A stretch of DNA of 64,000 nucleotides. Origin: Epinephelus fuscoguttatus. Its lineage: Eukaryota > Chordata > Actinopteri > Perciformes > Serranidae. Below the pieces are notes generated by a model. It was given only the letters and a program-made list of their open reading frames with translations, was not told where the DNA came from and ran no database searches. The stretch covers positions 30,098,632-30,162,631 of the forward strand of contig NC_064765.1 of NCBI RefSeq assembly GCF_011397635.1, read 5' to 3'. Positions 36,487 to 48,900 of the stretch are shown piece by piece. The position numbers and the translations under genes were made by a program. Numbering within the stretch: position 1 is the stretch's first letter; each line of letters starts with the position of its first letter.

Positions 36487-39168
36487 TAGGCTATGCTGTT
36501 TTAGGCATGGGATAACACTTTGTGAAATCACATGCTCCCTGAGCAGGGGCTTTAGTGGGCCCAGTTAAGTGTCTACCAGTATGTTTCTAGGAATATGAGG
36601 GTTCTGAGTACATTCTACATTTGCAAACAAATTTTACATGCTGGGTGGAAACGCTCTATCTAGGAATGTTAAGTCTTTTGTCCAGTTCTCTATGACTTAG
36701 TGCTTTCATGTACCATACCATACACTGGAAAGGCTAATTTAGGTAATTTCTGTGTACTGTTTTGCTAAGTGATACATTTTCACCAAATACAGGAGGAAAT
36801 TAGGTTGATGAGAGCGGTGAGAGTGAACAAAGACAATACATCTGTGGGCCAAGAAGGCAGAACAATGTGCAAAAAGAAACTAAAATGCTCCCTTGAGCTG
36901 AGGCGGAACTGCAGAGTTGGATGATCATAAGAAAATAAGGAAATGGCATTCCCATGATATGTTCTCAGCGTGTTCCTCACAGGATGACGCCTTTGAGTTC
37001 TGAACAATCACTGAGTTTCCCTCTTGTTCCACTATCAGGACAAACTTTATATTCACACTCCACTAGTCATGGTATAATTCAAACTAACTTTTAGTAAAAC
37101 ATTGTGTTGCTTAGTTTGCTAGTGGAGTGCAGCCCATGTGATTCCAAGCAGGTAAGACACTTACCAAGCAGTTTTACACGTACAGTAACTGCCTGTGCAA
37201 ACACCTGCACTATAAACTCAGTGGGCTTGTGTGTCAGAGCCAAAAACACTAGCGGGAAGCCATCTCATGACATTTCCCACCTACTGGGGGTGACAAGCCA
37301 TCGCCGCAGTCCTTTGAGTCCCGGGATGCAAAACCTATTTTCCCCCAGCGGGACACCACTTCTCTCCCTTTCATCCGCCTCGCTCTGGAAATGAGAATGA
37401 CGTTCCACTAGCGAGGGGAAAGAATTCCCCACCTTGGCGAGTGAGAGGTGCAATGCTGAGAGCCAATTGCCTAAATGAAATTCCAGTACGTGATGAGTGG
37501 GAAGCGAGAGGCTTGCTGGGTAGCCAGGATATTGCAGCTGCAGGCTTGTGTCCTGTCCAAACCCTGAAAGCCACAATCCTCTGCCTCTTGTCTGTTGTCT
37601 GCTTTAAGATCTGAAAAGTATCTGGACGGAGATTCAGATCTCGGCGTCTCAGATGAATACAGCAGACTTTGTGCTCTGATTCGTGTTTTTTTGACGGCTG
37701 TCTGTGTGTGTTGTATTGTCTGCTCACATTTTGCTCCAGACACCTACAGCACTTTCTTACTTACATAATCAGACTGTCCATATCTTTCCAAAGTAAACAG
37801 AGGAGGTCTCATTCAAACAACAGCTTGGAAGGGAAACTGCAGCAGATATGAGACTTACCCAGAGGAAGTGCACGTGTGTGTGTGTGTGTATTCAGGTTCA
37901 TATCTCCCAGGAACAAAGCTATTACTCTAAGTAAGGTAGGTCCCTTGTTGTCAGGGTGATAATGTCTTTTCCTGCCTGGCTAGAAGATGAAGGCGCTTTT
38001 ATCTGTGCAGCCACTGGAAACCTCATTTCCTGGTCCAGTTTTCTTTCCAGAGCCTCGGTCCACTCACTGCCCCGGCTGCCAGTGCTGAGTCTACAGGGAG
38101 AAGTATAGAGCACTAAAGGAGGGACATGGATGGAGGAAAGAAAGCAAAGGAAAGGAGACAGGTGGAAGGGGGGAGCTTGTGTTATTTTTGAGAGTTTCTG
38201 AGTCAGTGGTGATCAACACAATCACACTTGTGTTTTGGTATTTATCTCTAAGCAGCTAATTCCAAATCAGCGCATAATTTGACACAAAGCAGAGGTTTAA
38301 AAACAGGTTGTGGGTATGTTTGCCAGACAGCACATGCGACCAACAGTCCGAGGGTTATCTTCCCATGGTTGAAGTTCCCAGGCCTCTAATATTACTCACC
38401 TTGCAAATATCTTTCCCCAAACACAGCTGTTTTCTGTTTGGACACACTTGCTTTAGATAGTGCTGTCTCTCGTGTCAAAAGAGCAGAGAACTATACAAAG
38501 GACAACAAGACTTGACTACAGTCTTGATAACAGCTCTGTGAGGCTGAGCCGAGGCAGAGCAGTGCTTTGGACTAAATGCTAACGTCTGCACACTAACATG
38601 CTCATAATGACTGCGCTAACGTGCTGATGTTATGCTGGTTTAGTAACCACTGTCACCTTAGTAGCTTAGTGTTAGCATTTGCTAATCAGATGTACAGTGC
38701 CCTCCCTAGAGCCTTGCTAGCATGGCTAGCAACAGAGAACCAGGTCCAGGAGTAACTGAGTGTAGGTAGTATGTAGTAGTCTGTGAAAGCGAATATCAAA
38801 AGGCACTTCAGGCTGCTTAGAACATGCAGGAACTGCTGAGACATAAATGTGAGCCATGTGCAACATACAAGATTAGTTCGTTAGCTCTACAGACATACTT
38901 AAGTGTCCCTGCTAAAGGAGCTCTAAACAATATTCAGCGTGTATCTATGATTCAGAGATTGTCTGCACACGGTTCTCAACATGGAGGTGGCTGAGCCGGC
39001 AGCTAGTGGCTAATAGTGCTAACAGCAGCAACAGTGCAAACAGAGCTAGCGGTGTTAACTTGGTGGGGATTCATTAGTCTCGCCACCAGACAATCAGAGA
39101 TCTCGGCCTTCTGATAGTAGATTTAGTTAAGCAAAGCGTCTAAAGACTGACTTGTGAGTCTAGGGATT
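36487..39168. other. No gene seen; repeat pieces
   Basis: Holds the second copy of the 28076-28192 repeat at 36808-36930, a (GT)n tract at about 37873-37890, and a 'gctaac/tgctaa'-rich stretch at 38576-39060. Open frames at 37104-37743 overlap on both strands and show no domain. Confidence 0.45.
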
Positions 39169-39660
39169 CATAGACTGTATAAGGGTGGACGATGCCTCTT
39201 CACTTACCTGCATTGTACAAAAATAAAGTCAAAGTATCCCACATGTGGCCGCTGCCATCTTGCACTGGTGATGTCATTTGGAGCAAGAGGTTGTACAGTA
39301 ATCTCCACGATGTTGAGTTCCCTCCCAAACACTTGTCGGACCCAATTGCCAGCAGCGCCATTGATAGTGAGCACACCGATTTGCACACATAGTTGTCAAT
39401 CATATCAAACCCCCTTTTTTTACAATCAGATAAGTAACGTAAAGCTTATCTGAGAAACTAACACTTGAACATACAGTGGCGTGATAAGAACTACCTAAAA
39501 TGACAGGAACCATCTTTGGAAAAATGTTTTTAGTTTGGTTTATGTCCCATCCGCATAGCACGGAGGGGCCGGCTTTATGACCTGTCCTGCAGCCAGACAC
39601 CAGGGGGTGATTGAATAGGTTTGGCTTCACTTTTTGGGGAGCTGTCATGTTGTCCATCTT
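39169..39660 (-). repeat. Dispersed repeat, copy 2 (inverted relative to 1523-1954)
   Basis: Starts catagactgtataagg and ends near gttgtccatctt. The reverse complement follows the block order of copy 1, including gtgataagaactacc (complement of ggtagttcttatcac). Confidence 0.55.
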
Positions 39661-40203
39661 AGGTACAACCTATGGGGGCAACTGAAGGGTGTGCATTTTG
39701 CTTCTGTGGCGAAGTCGTCTATATCTGTGGTAACTGCTGTATAAGCGGAGGTGATAAGCTAGCCAGTGGGACACACATAGGGACTTGCATGCACTTAGTT
39801 GCACAGTGGGAACGTCTACCACAATAAAGCACAGAGAAACTCAGATTAAAACACACAAAAAGGAAATGTAACCCTATTCTCTGCTTATTTCATTATGTCT
39901 GTTTGCTGCTATAATAATAATTCCGTAATACCGCTAATATAATAATACCGTATAATGACCAGCACCCTAAAGCAGAGAGAGCCAACCTTACAAAACTGCT
40001 TGGTTTTTGGTTTAGTTGTTCAGTGCAAAATGTTTTGTTATCAGCCAAATCAGAATCCCCAAATGTTTGAGCACTGTCAGAGCAGCTGATGACAGGCCAC
40101 ATCTTTCAGAGTGAGCTCATCTGTTTGTCAGTTTCGCTGCCAAGCACAGGAGCTGGAAAAGAACAGGCACCAACATGTAGGACTATAATTCAAATGTGGC
40201 TTA
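39661..40203. other. No gene seen
   Basis: Short intergenic spacer between the repeat and the putative 3' end of pxdn. Confidence 0.4.
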
Positions 40204-42826
40204 TTTATTTATTATTACTGTCGAGAGGCATACATTACAGTGCAAACCATTCTTTGGCAAACGTACAATACAAATGTCATGATAGGTACTAATATATCCA
40301 CATTGACCACTGGTTATGGGACAGTGTAGGTAAAGCATGTTCAGTCTTGCAGAGCAGTGCATTCCATTGACACTTGGGAGTTTTTTGGGTGGGAATAAAA
40401 AGAGGGAACTATGATGAAAACAGAAAATAAAAATGAACTAATATCATAGATATGTGAATATGAAGACTGGTAACAAAGAGAGCTCACAGTGCTTTGACAG
40501 CCAAACCTTGGGACACTTGCCAAAATGCATTTAGTCTGTTAATGAGACTGAGACACATACACTCATTCATACACACAAAGTTTATGAAAATATGTCAAAA
40601 TATTAAATTCATTAATACACACACGTGAATAGGATGTGTACATATAGGTATTGTTGGAAGTGCCACAATCAGGAATTAATGGAGACAAAAATACGGCTGT
40701 AAACACACAGTTTGATGTACAAACCTGTCCAGTATATTTAAACATATGATATGATACCAATTTACCAGTGCGACTGCCAGCCCAGTAATCCATCTGGAAT
40801 CCTGGATGGAACATTCCGGAGAGTATTATTTCTGTTTAGTGACAGATGCTTGCTCAGGACGTTACCACATAAAGAAAACAATGGAAAGGAACACTGCAGC
40901 TGCAGCCGCTTCACCATAATTAGGAGCAAAGCAAAACAGGAAAACAAAAACGTGACTTATGTTACACGAAGCGAGCCAGTGCATGGGGTACAACGGGTGG
41001 TCTAAATACAGTACAAGTGTAGGGCCTACTGACAGGGGTCAGTGGAATACATCTCACAAGAGCAAGATGGTGGAGACTTGTTATGATTGACACTGTATCC
41101 CAATCATCAGCACCCCTCCCCCTACATTACCCTTGCTTCCCCTCTCATATGGCTTCCATTACAGCGGAATGAGGGTCAGAGCGCTAGAGAGAAGCCTGCG
41201 CTCCACACATGCTCTGCTGAATGACGTCACCTCGGTCTCAAAATCTTCAACATGGCAAAGAAACATGAGCAGGACGAGCATTCCTGACCTGTATCAACAC
41301 TGACGACGGTCCTCACGGGGGGAAATATCCAAACACTGAACACACATGAAAAAAAAAAAAAAAAAACATAAAGGGGGAAAAGGTGGAGTCAAAGTGGATG
41401 CTTGACAAAGGAATGCATGCAAGCGTGTCCTTGTCTAAACTGGAGCTAGAGAGCTGCAGGTCCACCACAGCAGAGAGGAACAGTCAACAGTTATGGTAGC
41501 AGTCCTTCAGTTGTGTGTAGTCTGTGGACTAAAGACTATACATGAATAAAAACGATCTGTGAGGGAGAATACTGCTGTGGTAGAGTGAGCAGTACCAAAG
41601 GCTAAATCCTGACCTCATTACAACATTCATACATAGTTTCATAGATAGACATGTGCTATTTATGCCATTTTAGAAGTAACTAAATCATACATTTGGCTTT
41701 AGGAGACTGAGGAAAATACTGGGACAAAGTTCACAACATTACAGTGGTAAAAATGGATATTCTTTCACTGCTTTTTGAAAGCAAAATGAAACTTGGAAAG
41801 GAGCACAACAGTGCAAGAGCTGGTTTGAGTGTCCTGCAATGGGGAGCGCTACACGGCTCCACCTCACTCAAGTTCAGGACAGGCCAGCAGAGACATTAAG
41901 TAAGTCAACTAACAAGTTGTCCATGGATAGAGGAGCAGTAATCAGTAGACATCTCTTTTGCATTACAAACATTTTCCTAGGGCTTCACATTATCTTCATA
42001 TGTAAGCATTTTTATACAAGAAGGGAGGAAAAAAAAACATATTCATAACGATATAAAGCACCTTGGATTAAAAGATGAAGTAAATCTATTCATAAAAAGT
42101 CTTTTAGTTTGAATAAAACCATCCTCTCAATTGTGATTTATCATAAAAAGGCATATACTGAGTGTATATAGGTTGCTTTGCATACAAAAGACAATACTTT
42201 GAAGGTTTGTATTTAGTGATTAAATCATTAATAAAAAAAAAAAAAAGGAGGGGGGGAAATAGCACCAGTTTTCGGCATCTCTAACCTGAGAAACTTTTGT
42301 GAGACAACAAAATGGCTGCCGCCTTTTATTCTACTTCCCTTTCCTGCTTGTCGACGGCAAGTGGCCCTGCGTTTTGTCACCAAGTGTTAGTCGCAGGAGA
42401 GCAAACACAGTGGCTGTTTGTTACACTTCAGAAGCCTCAATGGACTCCGAGCAAGGAGACGAGGTTTGTCCGTCGTGTTTACAATCCACCCATTCATCCA
42501 TCCATCCACCCGTCGGGTTCAGAAATAAATCCATTTAGTGATCGCTGGCTGGTTTCCAGAGGATTTCAAACTGAGCCTCAGGCTGCTGGCCCTGGTGGGG
42601 GCAACAATCCGAAAATAAAAAATAAAAATAAAATCACCCCCCTCCCCCAATCAACGAAAAAGAATACAAAATGAAACAAAACAAGAACTGAGGCTATTGG
42701 GTCTATCGAGGCTATTGGTGGCTGTGGATTGGCACACCTTCATGAGTCCCATCCTCTCTCTGGATGTCTGTGTGTGAGTGTGTGACTCTCAGCCACTAGA
42801 GTGTGTTTGTCGGGGGGTCCTGAGGG
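40204..42826 (-). other. pxdn: Putative pxdn 3' UTR
   Basis: Downstream of the pxdn stop codon there is no other gene. Minus-strand AATAAA signals occur at 42325-42330, about 500 bases past the stop, and as overlapping copies at 40204-40213. Either could end the message; the longer choice gives a UTR of about 2.6 kb. A plus-strand 120-codon frame at 42312-42674 has no domain and is not called. Confidence 0.4.
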
Positions 42827-42970
42827 TTATTTGTGGCGGGTGTCTGCTTTTTGCTGCTCCTTAACATCTGCGTGTTGAAGGCACACTGGGCAGCAGGCGC
42901 TTTTTAGTTTGACGGGCCGTTTGCACTCAGCTGGTGGACAAGACTCCACAAAGCAGGTCACCTGGTTGTC
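42827..42970 (-). CDS. pxdn: pxdn last coding exon: VWC module and stop
   Basis: Encodes [17 protein letters not shown], then [12 protein letters not shown] and a Lys/Gln-rich tail ending DTRHK, then TAA (42829-42827). The Cys spacing is that of the peroxidasin VWC module. Acceptor CCCCCCAG. This exon is easily missed because its open frame is short. Confidence 0.93.
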   Translation of the reverse strand, partial: DNQVTCFVESCPPAECKRPVKLKSACCPVCLQHADVKEQQKADTRHK

Positions 42971-45900
42971 CTGGGGGGTGGGGGCAAAGACGGGTCAGAC
43001 ACCTCATTAGATTAGACTGGATGAAATGTTCATGATCAGTGCAGCTGCAGTACAATTATCCAGATACAGGAAGTAAAAAACAGCACAAAAACATGAATAG
43101 ATCAACTGGAAAAAACACTTCTTAATAAAAAGTTCAGATCATACTTGTGTTTATGTTCAAGAGGTGTCTAAAAGAGACCAATAACTTCACAGATGTACAT
43201 AATGTGACTATAAAATGTGTGAATAAATGATTTCAGTGTGTGGTCATGAGCTGGCACTGTCTTGTGGTTTTGTTTGGCACAGAACAGAATCTGAAACGTT
43301 TTGCCTACGACAAGGCTCTAGTAAGATGCTTACGACATGGCTGAACAGAACAATGAAGTGCTTTGTTTCAGAGCAACAACATGATGTGTTGAACCAAACT
43401 GTTCTTTCCCAGACAGTCCTGCTCATTGTGCTTCTGCCTGCCAAATTCAATTAGAACAAAAATCCTCCAATTACAGCCAGGCGTGGAAGGTGGAAAGAGA
43501 TCGTTTTGGGGAAGCCGAGGGGAAAGAGAGAGACATAAAAGAGAAACTGACAGGTGTGTTATCAGATGTGGTGAGCAAAATAAACTTTTGAGTGGAAAGA
43601 TGGCAGCAAAAGGTAAGTAGGTGGGAGAGAGAGAGGCCTGAAGAAGATCAGAGGCAGCCAGGTTTGGCACAGAGCTGCCATCCCCTCTGCCAACAGTTGG
43701 CACTGAAAAGGTGTCAGAGATAAAGAATGAAAGGCAGAGAAGTGGCCGGCACACACAAACACTGTGGGGAGACACTGGTGCCAGGAGAAGCGTAATGCCA
43801 AGAGGTGCTGGAGGAGGTGAAACACTGGCATGAGTGCCAGACTGGGAGAAACTGGGGCATTTTAACTGGGCAGACTGCTCACATAGAAATGATTCTTATG
43901 GACGGCCTGTCCACAATGAGACACACGAAGAGAGTAAAACATGAGCTGCTTCTTAGAGTGTGAATAATGAGTGGATTAAGAACTGTGTGCATGTGTTTGT
44001 GTGGTGTGTAAACCAATTGCACTGCATACTGATTTATATACTGTATGTTGAACATACTCTGCATTCACATATGGTGCAGGAGTCCTTTTTCCACCGCTCT
44101 CCATCTGTTCGCTCACGTCCCTCATTATCAGTGCAGTCAGTCTTGCTCAGACGGGCCTCCAGTCTTTTAATCTGTAAAGATACAGCGACACAAACATTTA
44201 CTCAGAGGAGCAGTTGTTTGTGGTTGCACCAACAATGGCACATGTCTGTCTCCATCACAACAACTTCAACAAAACTTGAGCCACGTATACATGAAAATGT
44301 GCACACTGCCCGAGTACTTCAAGTAAAAGAAATTGTCATATTACCTTCTTTAAAAACAAAATTCTCATGTAAAGCACAACAATGCAGCACCCATTAAAAA
44401 TAGACTTTCACTGTGACTTTCTATTTATCAACAGCTCTGCATTTAAAAGGCTGCAGCTGACCAGAAGACAAAGTCAGGATGCTGGGCCCCATCCTGAGGA
44501 ATTAACTGTACCTCTGACATGTTAATGAAAAACATGCCTGTATGTATGGAGCTCTGACTGTGTCGTGTGTTAGACTACAGCATAGCTTTTGTAAATGGAT
44601 AGTGTAGGCATGCACCAAGTTCAGAGATGAGATGAATCTTTGTGTGTGGTTGGAGATACAGACACTTGCCTGCTTTCGTAAACTTGTGATTGTCTTCTGC
44701 ATGTCGGAGACAAAGTCCTGGAAGTCGCTGATTGAGGGTTCAGTGCTTTTTTTGGAGGTCACAGTAACATTTACAAGACTTTCTAGAGCTTCCTCCACTG
44801 GGCTGCAGAGACAAATGTAAGAAAATTAGGTTCAGTTTCTACAACAATCATCTCTTTACAGTCTCTCTAAGACCACATAAACTACATTTACTGTTTGCAT
44901 CATAAACACCATAATGAGAACGTACATGCTGTTCTTTTAAATACAGGAAACACTTAAAATAGGTGATAGACTCCTTTCCTATTTCCAGTAGACCGGTCTG
45001 CAGTCCTATACATGGCTCTGCAGTAGACAAGTATGCTTTACTGTTTTTCCCCCCATTTTTTTCTGGTGTGTCATGTTCTACATCACAAACGCGTCAGTAA
45101 ACAGGTTAATAAACAGTAGAAAGCAGATGGTTGCTTATTTTGTATAGCTGTTACTAATTCAGTCTCTCTTTACAAAACATGACTAGTTTGGAATGATATT
45201 CAAGAGCTGGTTGGACGAAGACAGATGGAATTTTTCGGCAGTGCATGTGCTGCAAGAGGGGTGAAAATTAGCATGTCCACCCAGGTGTCATGTTTCCATC
45301 ACTGCTGATTGGAGCCGATTAATACCCATGATCACTGCGGAGTCATTTGTCCTGGGAATTAATGCAGATTGTATCCTTTCCCATCAAAAACAGAAGCCAG
45401 ATGTTAGTGTTTGTGGTTTTTTGTCTGGTGGGAAAAGGGGCTTCTGTGAAACCCATCTTCAGCATGTGATGCTGGGTGGTCTGCTGACCATTAATTTACA
45501 ATAAAAATAAACAGATTCACACTAAGATTTTTTTTTTTGCTGTACTTTGAATGTAAATAGGATGCCAGAGCACATTAAAAGCATCAAAGTAGAGTCTGTT
45601 TATTGAAAAGTGCCAGGGGAAGATCTCCCAGACCCCCTGACAGAGGTCTGGGCTCAGTCCCAAATGTCCTTAAATTCTAGAAACGTCCCTGTGTACACCT
45701 GACCTGTGCAGGACTGTTGCCTCTTGACAGCAAATGCTAAACACACACACTGATAAATAATATTCATTGTTTGTTTATAAACTGGCCCCTAGCCTCCTAT
45801 TCTGCAACTGTGGCCTCTGGGAAAAAGCAAGTTAAGTATCCCTGATGTATTATAAACCTCCAAAATTCTTGCTTGAAGCTCTTATTTATACCTGGCAATA

Positions 45901-48900
45901 ACAAATGAGCACAAAGAAAAGCTTCAGTCACATATTGACACCACAATGTCTTTCTAAATATTTGTTTGGGGAGGAAAAGCTTGGGGAGGGAAAAAAATCT
46001 GGAAAAGGCAAACAAAACAAGACAAAAAAAAGGGCAGAATCTGAAAATACACCATCCTCCTGCAGCTCTCCCCTCTCTGTCCTAGACCCCTCCCACCTAA
46101 TGACCATGGGCATATGCTAACGCTTCATACAGTAACCGTGTGTTTCCCATATATTGATTTATATGATCTTATTTTATGAAACAGTTGCACACAGCTCATT
46201 TGCTAAGCCCCTCCATGCCCCACTCTCTCCCCGTTTATTAGACCACAAATAAAACAAATATTTGCTGGCTAGCCACCCCACCATCCCTCCACCTCGTCCC
46301 CACCATTGTGGACTGCTTCCCTGGGAGGAGAGCAGACAGCAGCTAGGGGGATGGACCTTTGGTCAGTGGCTGTACTGGTTTGTATTCAGCCAGTGCAAAC
46401 CCCCCCAGCGCTGTGTGGCACAGCAGGCTGGAGACCAGCGGCAGCACCAGGTCTAACCTGTGTAACAGCAGCCACAGAAAATTTGCTGTTTAGGCTATTA
46501 AGATGATGTTTGTCATGCTGTGTTACCTGTTCTCCTGGACGCTGTTGGCAGGTCTTTCCTCTTTGTAGCTGTGCTCAGCTGATCTGCGTCCTCTAAAGTG
46601 GTATGACAGGGCATTGAACTGACCCTTGGTTCTGCAGTCTGTTGAGTTAAACACAATACAACAAATCTTTACTGTACCAAATGGCTTTTCAGGATCAAGT
46701 TATATTTTCTTGTTCAACATGATAAAATGGCAACACTTACGCACTTAATGACCACATGGAATACAGGAAACTCGTGCGGGGAAGTTAGACTAATGTTTTT
46801 TCCTTTACGCATAAACACAAATACAGCCACCCACCCATGCATACATACACAAAACAGGAAACCATGACTGCTGATGCCACTTTCTTTCTGCTTCAAAGTG
46901 CTGATCTAAGGGGCTTATTGTATTAAAATGACTCACACTGCCGTCACTGTACCTAGTTCAAAGAGGGTAAAAGACACACACACAAACACAGACCCCTGCT
47001 CATGCCCTACTACACACCTGGAGCATGCTGAGCATCAGCAAAGAGCAACTAGAGACAGTCCATAATAAATCTGAGGAAGGACAGATGAATGGGATCGGGC
47101 CCTGTAGTTAGGAGGGCTTCACCTTTATCTGTAAAAGTTTAAAGCCGGCTGCTCAGCCTCAGAGCGCCTTTGATTTACCAGACAAGAGTCTGTAAAAGAC
47201 AAAGACTATCTAAACACAACAAGACTTCCTATCTCATGCTGATAGACACGCATGAGCACACAGATGCACGCTCATACCCTGCTGAGCTGCACACACACAT
47301 ACACACACATGTAAGTTCTCAGCAGTGTCCTCTCTCTTAATGGAGCCAAACACAACTGTGAATCTGGCTATAGCCTCACTGACAGACAGACAGACACAAA
47401 CAAGTGCGTTAACTTCCTCCCTCCCTCGCCTTTCTGGCAGGATCTTCTCTGTTTATTAGCTTAGCTCTTCCCTTGTACATTTTGTCAAGGAAGGGTGAGT
47501 GCCGAGGTCAGAATCTGGGATGAAAGGAGAATAATTAAGAGGCACCATGTGTTGCTTATTAAAAAGACAATGAATTGATGAGACCGCCTCATTTCAGTTT
47601 ACTTCAGTCTTTTGAAAGTTGAGATCTAAAACTAGACTTACACCTCAGTTTACACATCACGATTGTTAATATTTTATATCACACAGTGGACTGAAACTTT
47701 CCCCCTCAAGCTTTTACATCAAATGAGAACTTATTTATCCCAAATGCAGCACAAAACAATTATGAATTGACACATAAGTCTAACAGAGTCCAGATGTACA
47801 CAGACAGGCTGAAAGTCATTCACATGTGACTGGAGATCACATCCGTACATCTGCAATAAGCATTTTGTCTTATTTCACATAGTTCAATCAATATTTTAGA
47901 TTAATCTGGTTCAATATTTACATGTGTTCATGTTTACATGTGCTCAAGTGTTCATTGTATGAAATTTTATTGTCCCTAAAGTCCCTATAACATGAAATCA
48001 TAGCTGTTTGTGGGCAGATTCTGGAGTGCATACATGACCACGTGATCTTTTCTCCTTTTCAGTCAACATTTCTTGCATCACTTCATTAGTGATTAAATGG
48101 AAAAAGGTAAAGTAGGGAGGTGGTGGCTGTATGTTTTACAACATGTGGTAAATGGCCACATTATGTCACTGAAAAAACACTTTTTTTCCCCCCATGAACC
48201 ACCCGGAAGGTACTGGAGCAGTTTTTAAAATATGAAAAACGTATTTACATCTTGAGTTTAAAGAAATCAGTCTTGGCCTGTCATGGTGCTCCTGCAAGCC
48301 CATAATCAAAGCTTGGGAGACAGCAGATAGTAATGACTATTATTCGCTCTTATTATGATTGCTCAATGTTGTATTAAAAAATCATTGCATGGCTTTCAGT
48401 CCCTAGAGTTTAATTAATTTAATAACTTAGATTATCTGTTCTAATCTAGTCTATTTACTATTTCACAACCGATCACATCTCCAAATAAATGATACACAAA
48501 GCAAACAATCAGTATAAATCCTAAAGCTGGTTCATTACAACAGCAGGGGGTGCCTCTTCATTCGTCTCCTTTTCGCTTTGTCAGCTGCACCCATGGGTGG
48601 AACTTTTAAACATCAAGGACTTAGCTCCAAATACAATCTCTTCCCCCTACAATTAGTGGGAGCAGTCTGTGAAAAGCACAACACTGGGTACGTCATAAGT
48701 GTTCAAAAAGGAAAACCGCTGTTTCACTGACGCGGTGATCCAGCAGAGTAACAATGGCATGACATTTCATGGCATTCCACTTCAAACATTATTTTACGCT
48801 GATTTCACAACAAGACAAAATCTACATCTGACAGAAGGAAGTTTGCCTTTCTCGAGGCTACAGAGAAATGATCCCAGACGTTGTTTCTCTTTGGTCAAAT

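Noticed and set aside
37104..37743. Overlapping frames of 90-118 codons on both strands
   Set aside because: Overlap on both strands with no domain or splice signals points to chance open frames in a GC-richer patch.
42299..42674. Plus-strand frames of 79 and 120 codons
   Set aside because: They lie antisense in the likely pxdn 3' UTR, have low-complexity tails and no domain.
43368..43775. 135-codon minus frame inside pxdn
   Set aside because: It starts with no relation to pxdn phases and contains no peroxidasin sequence. It lies wholly in an intron.
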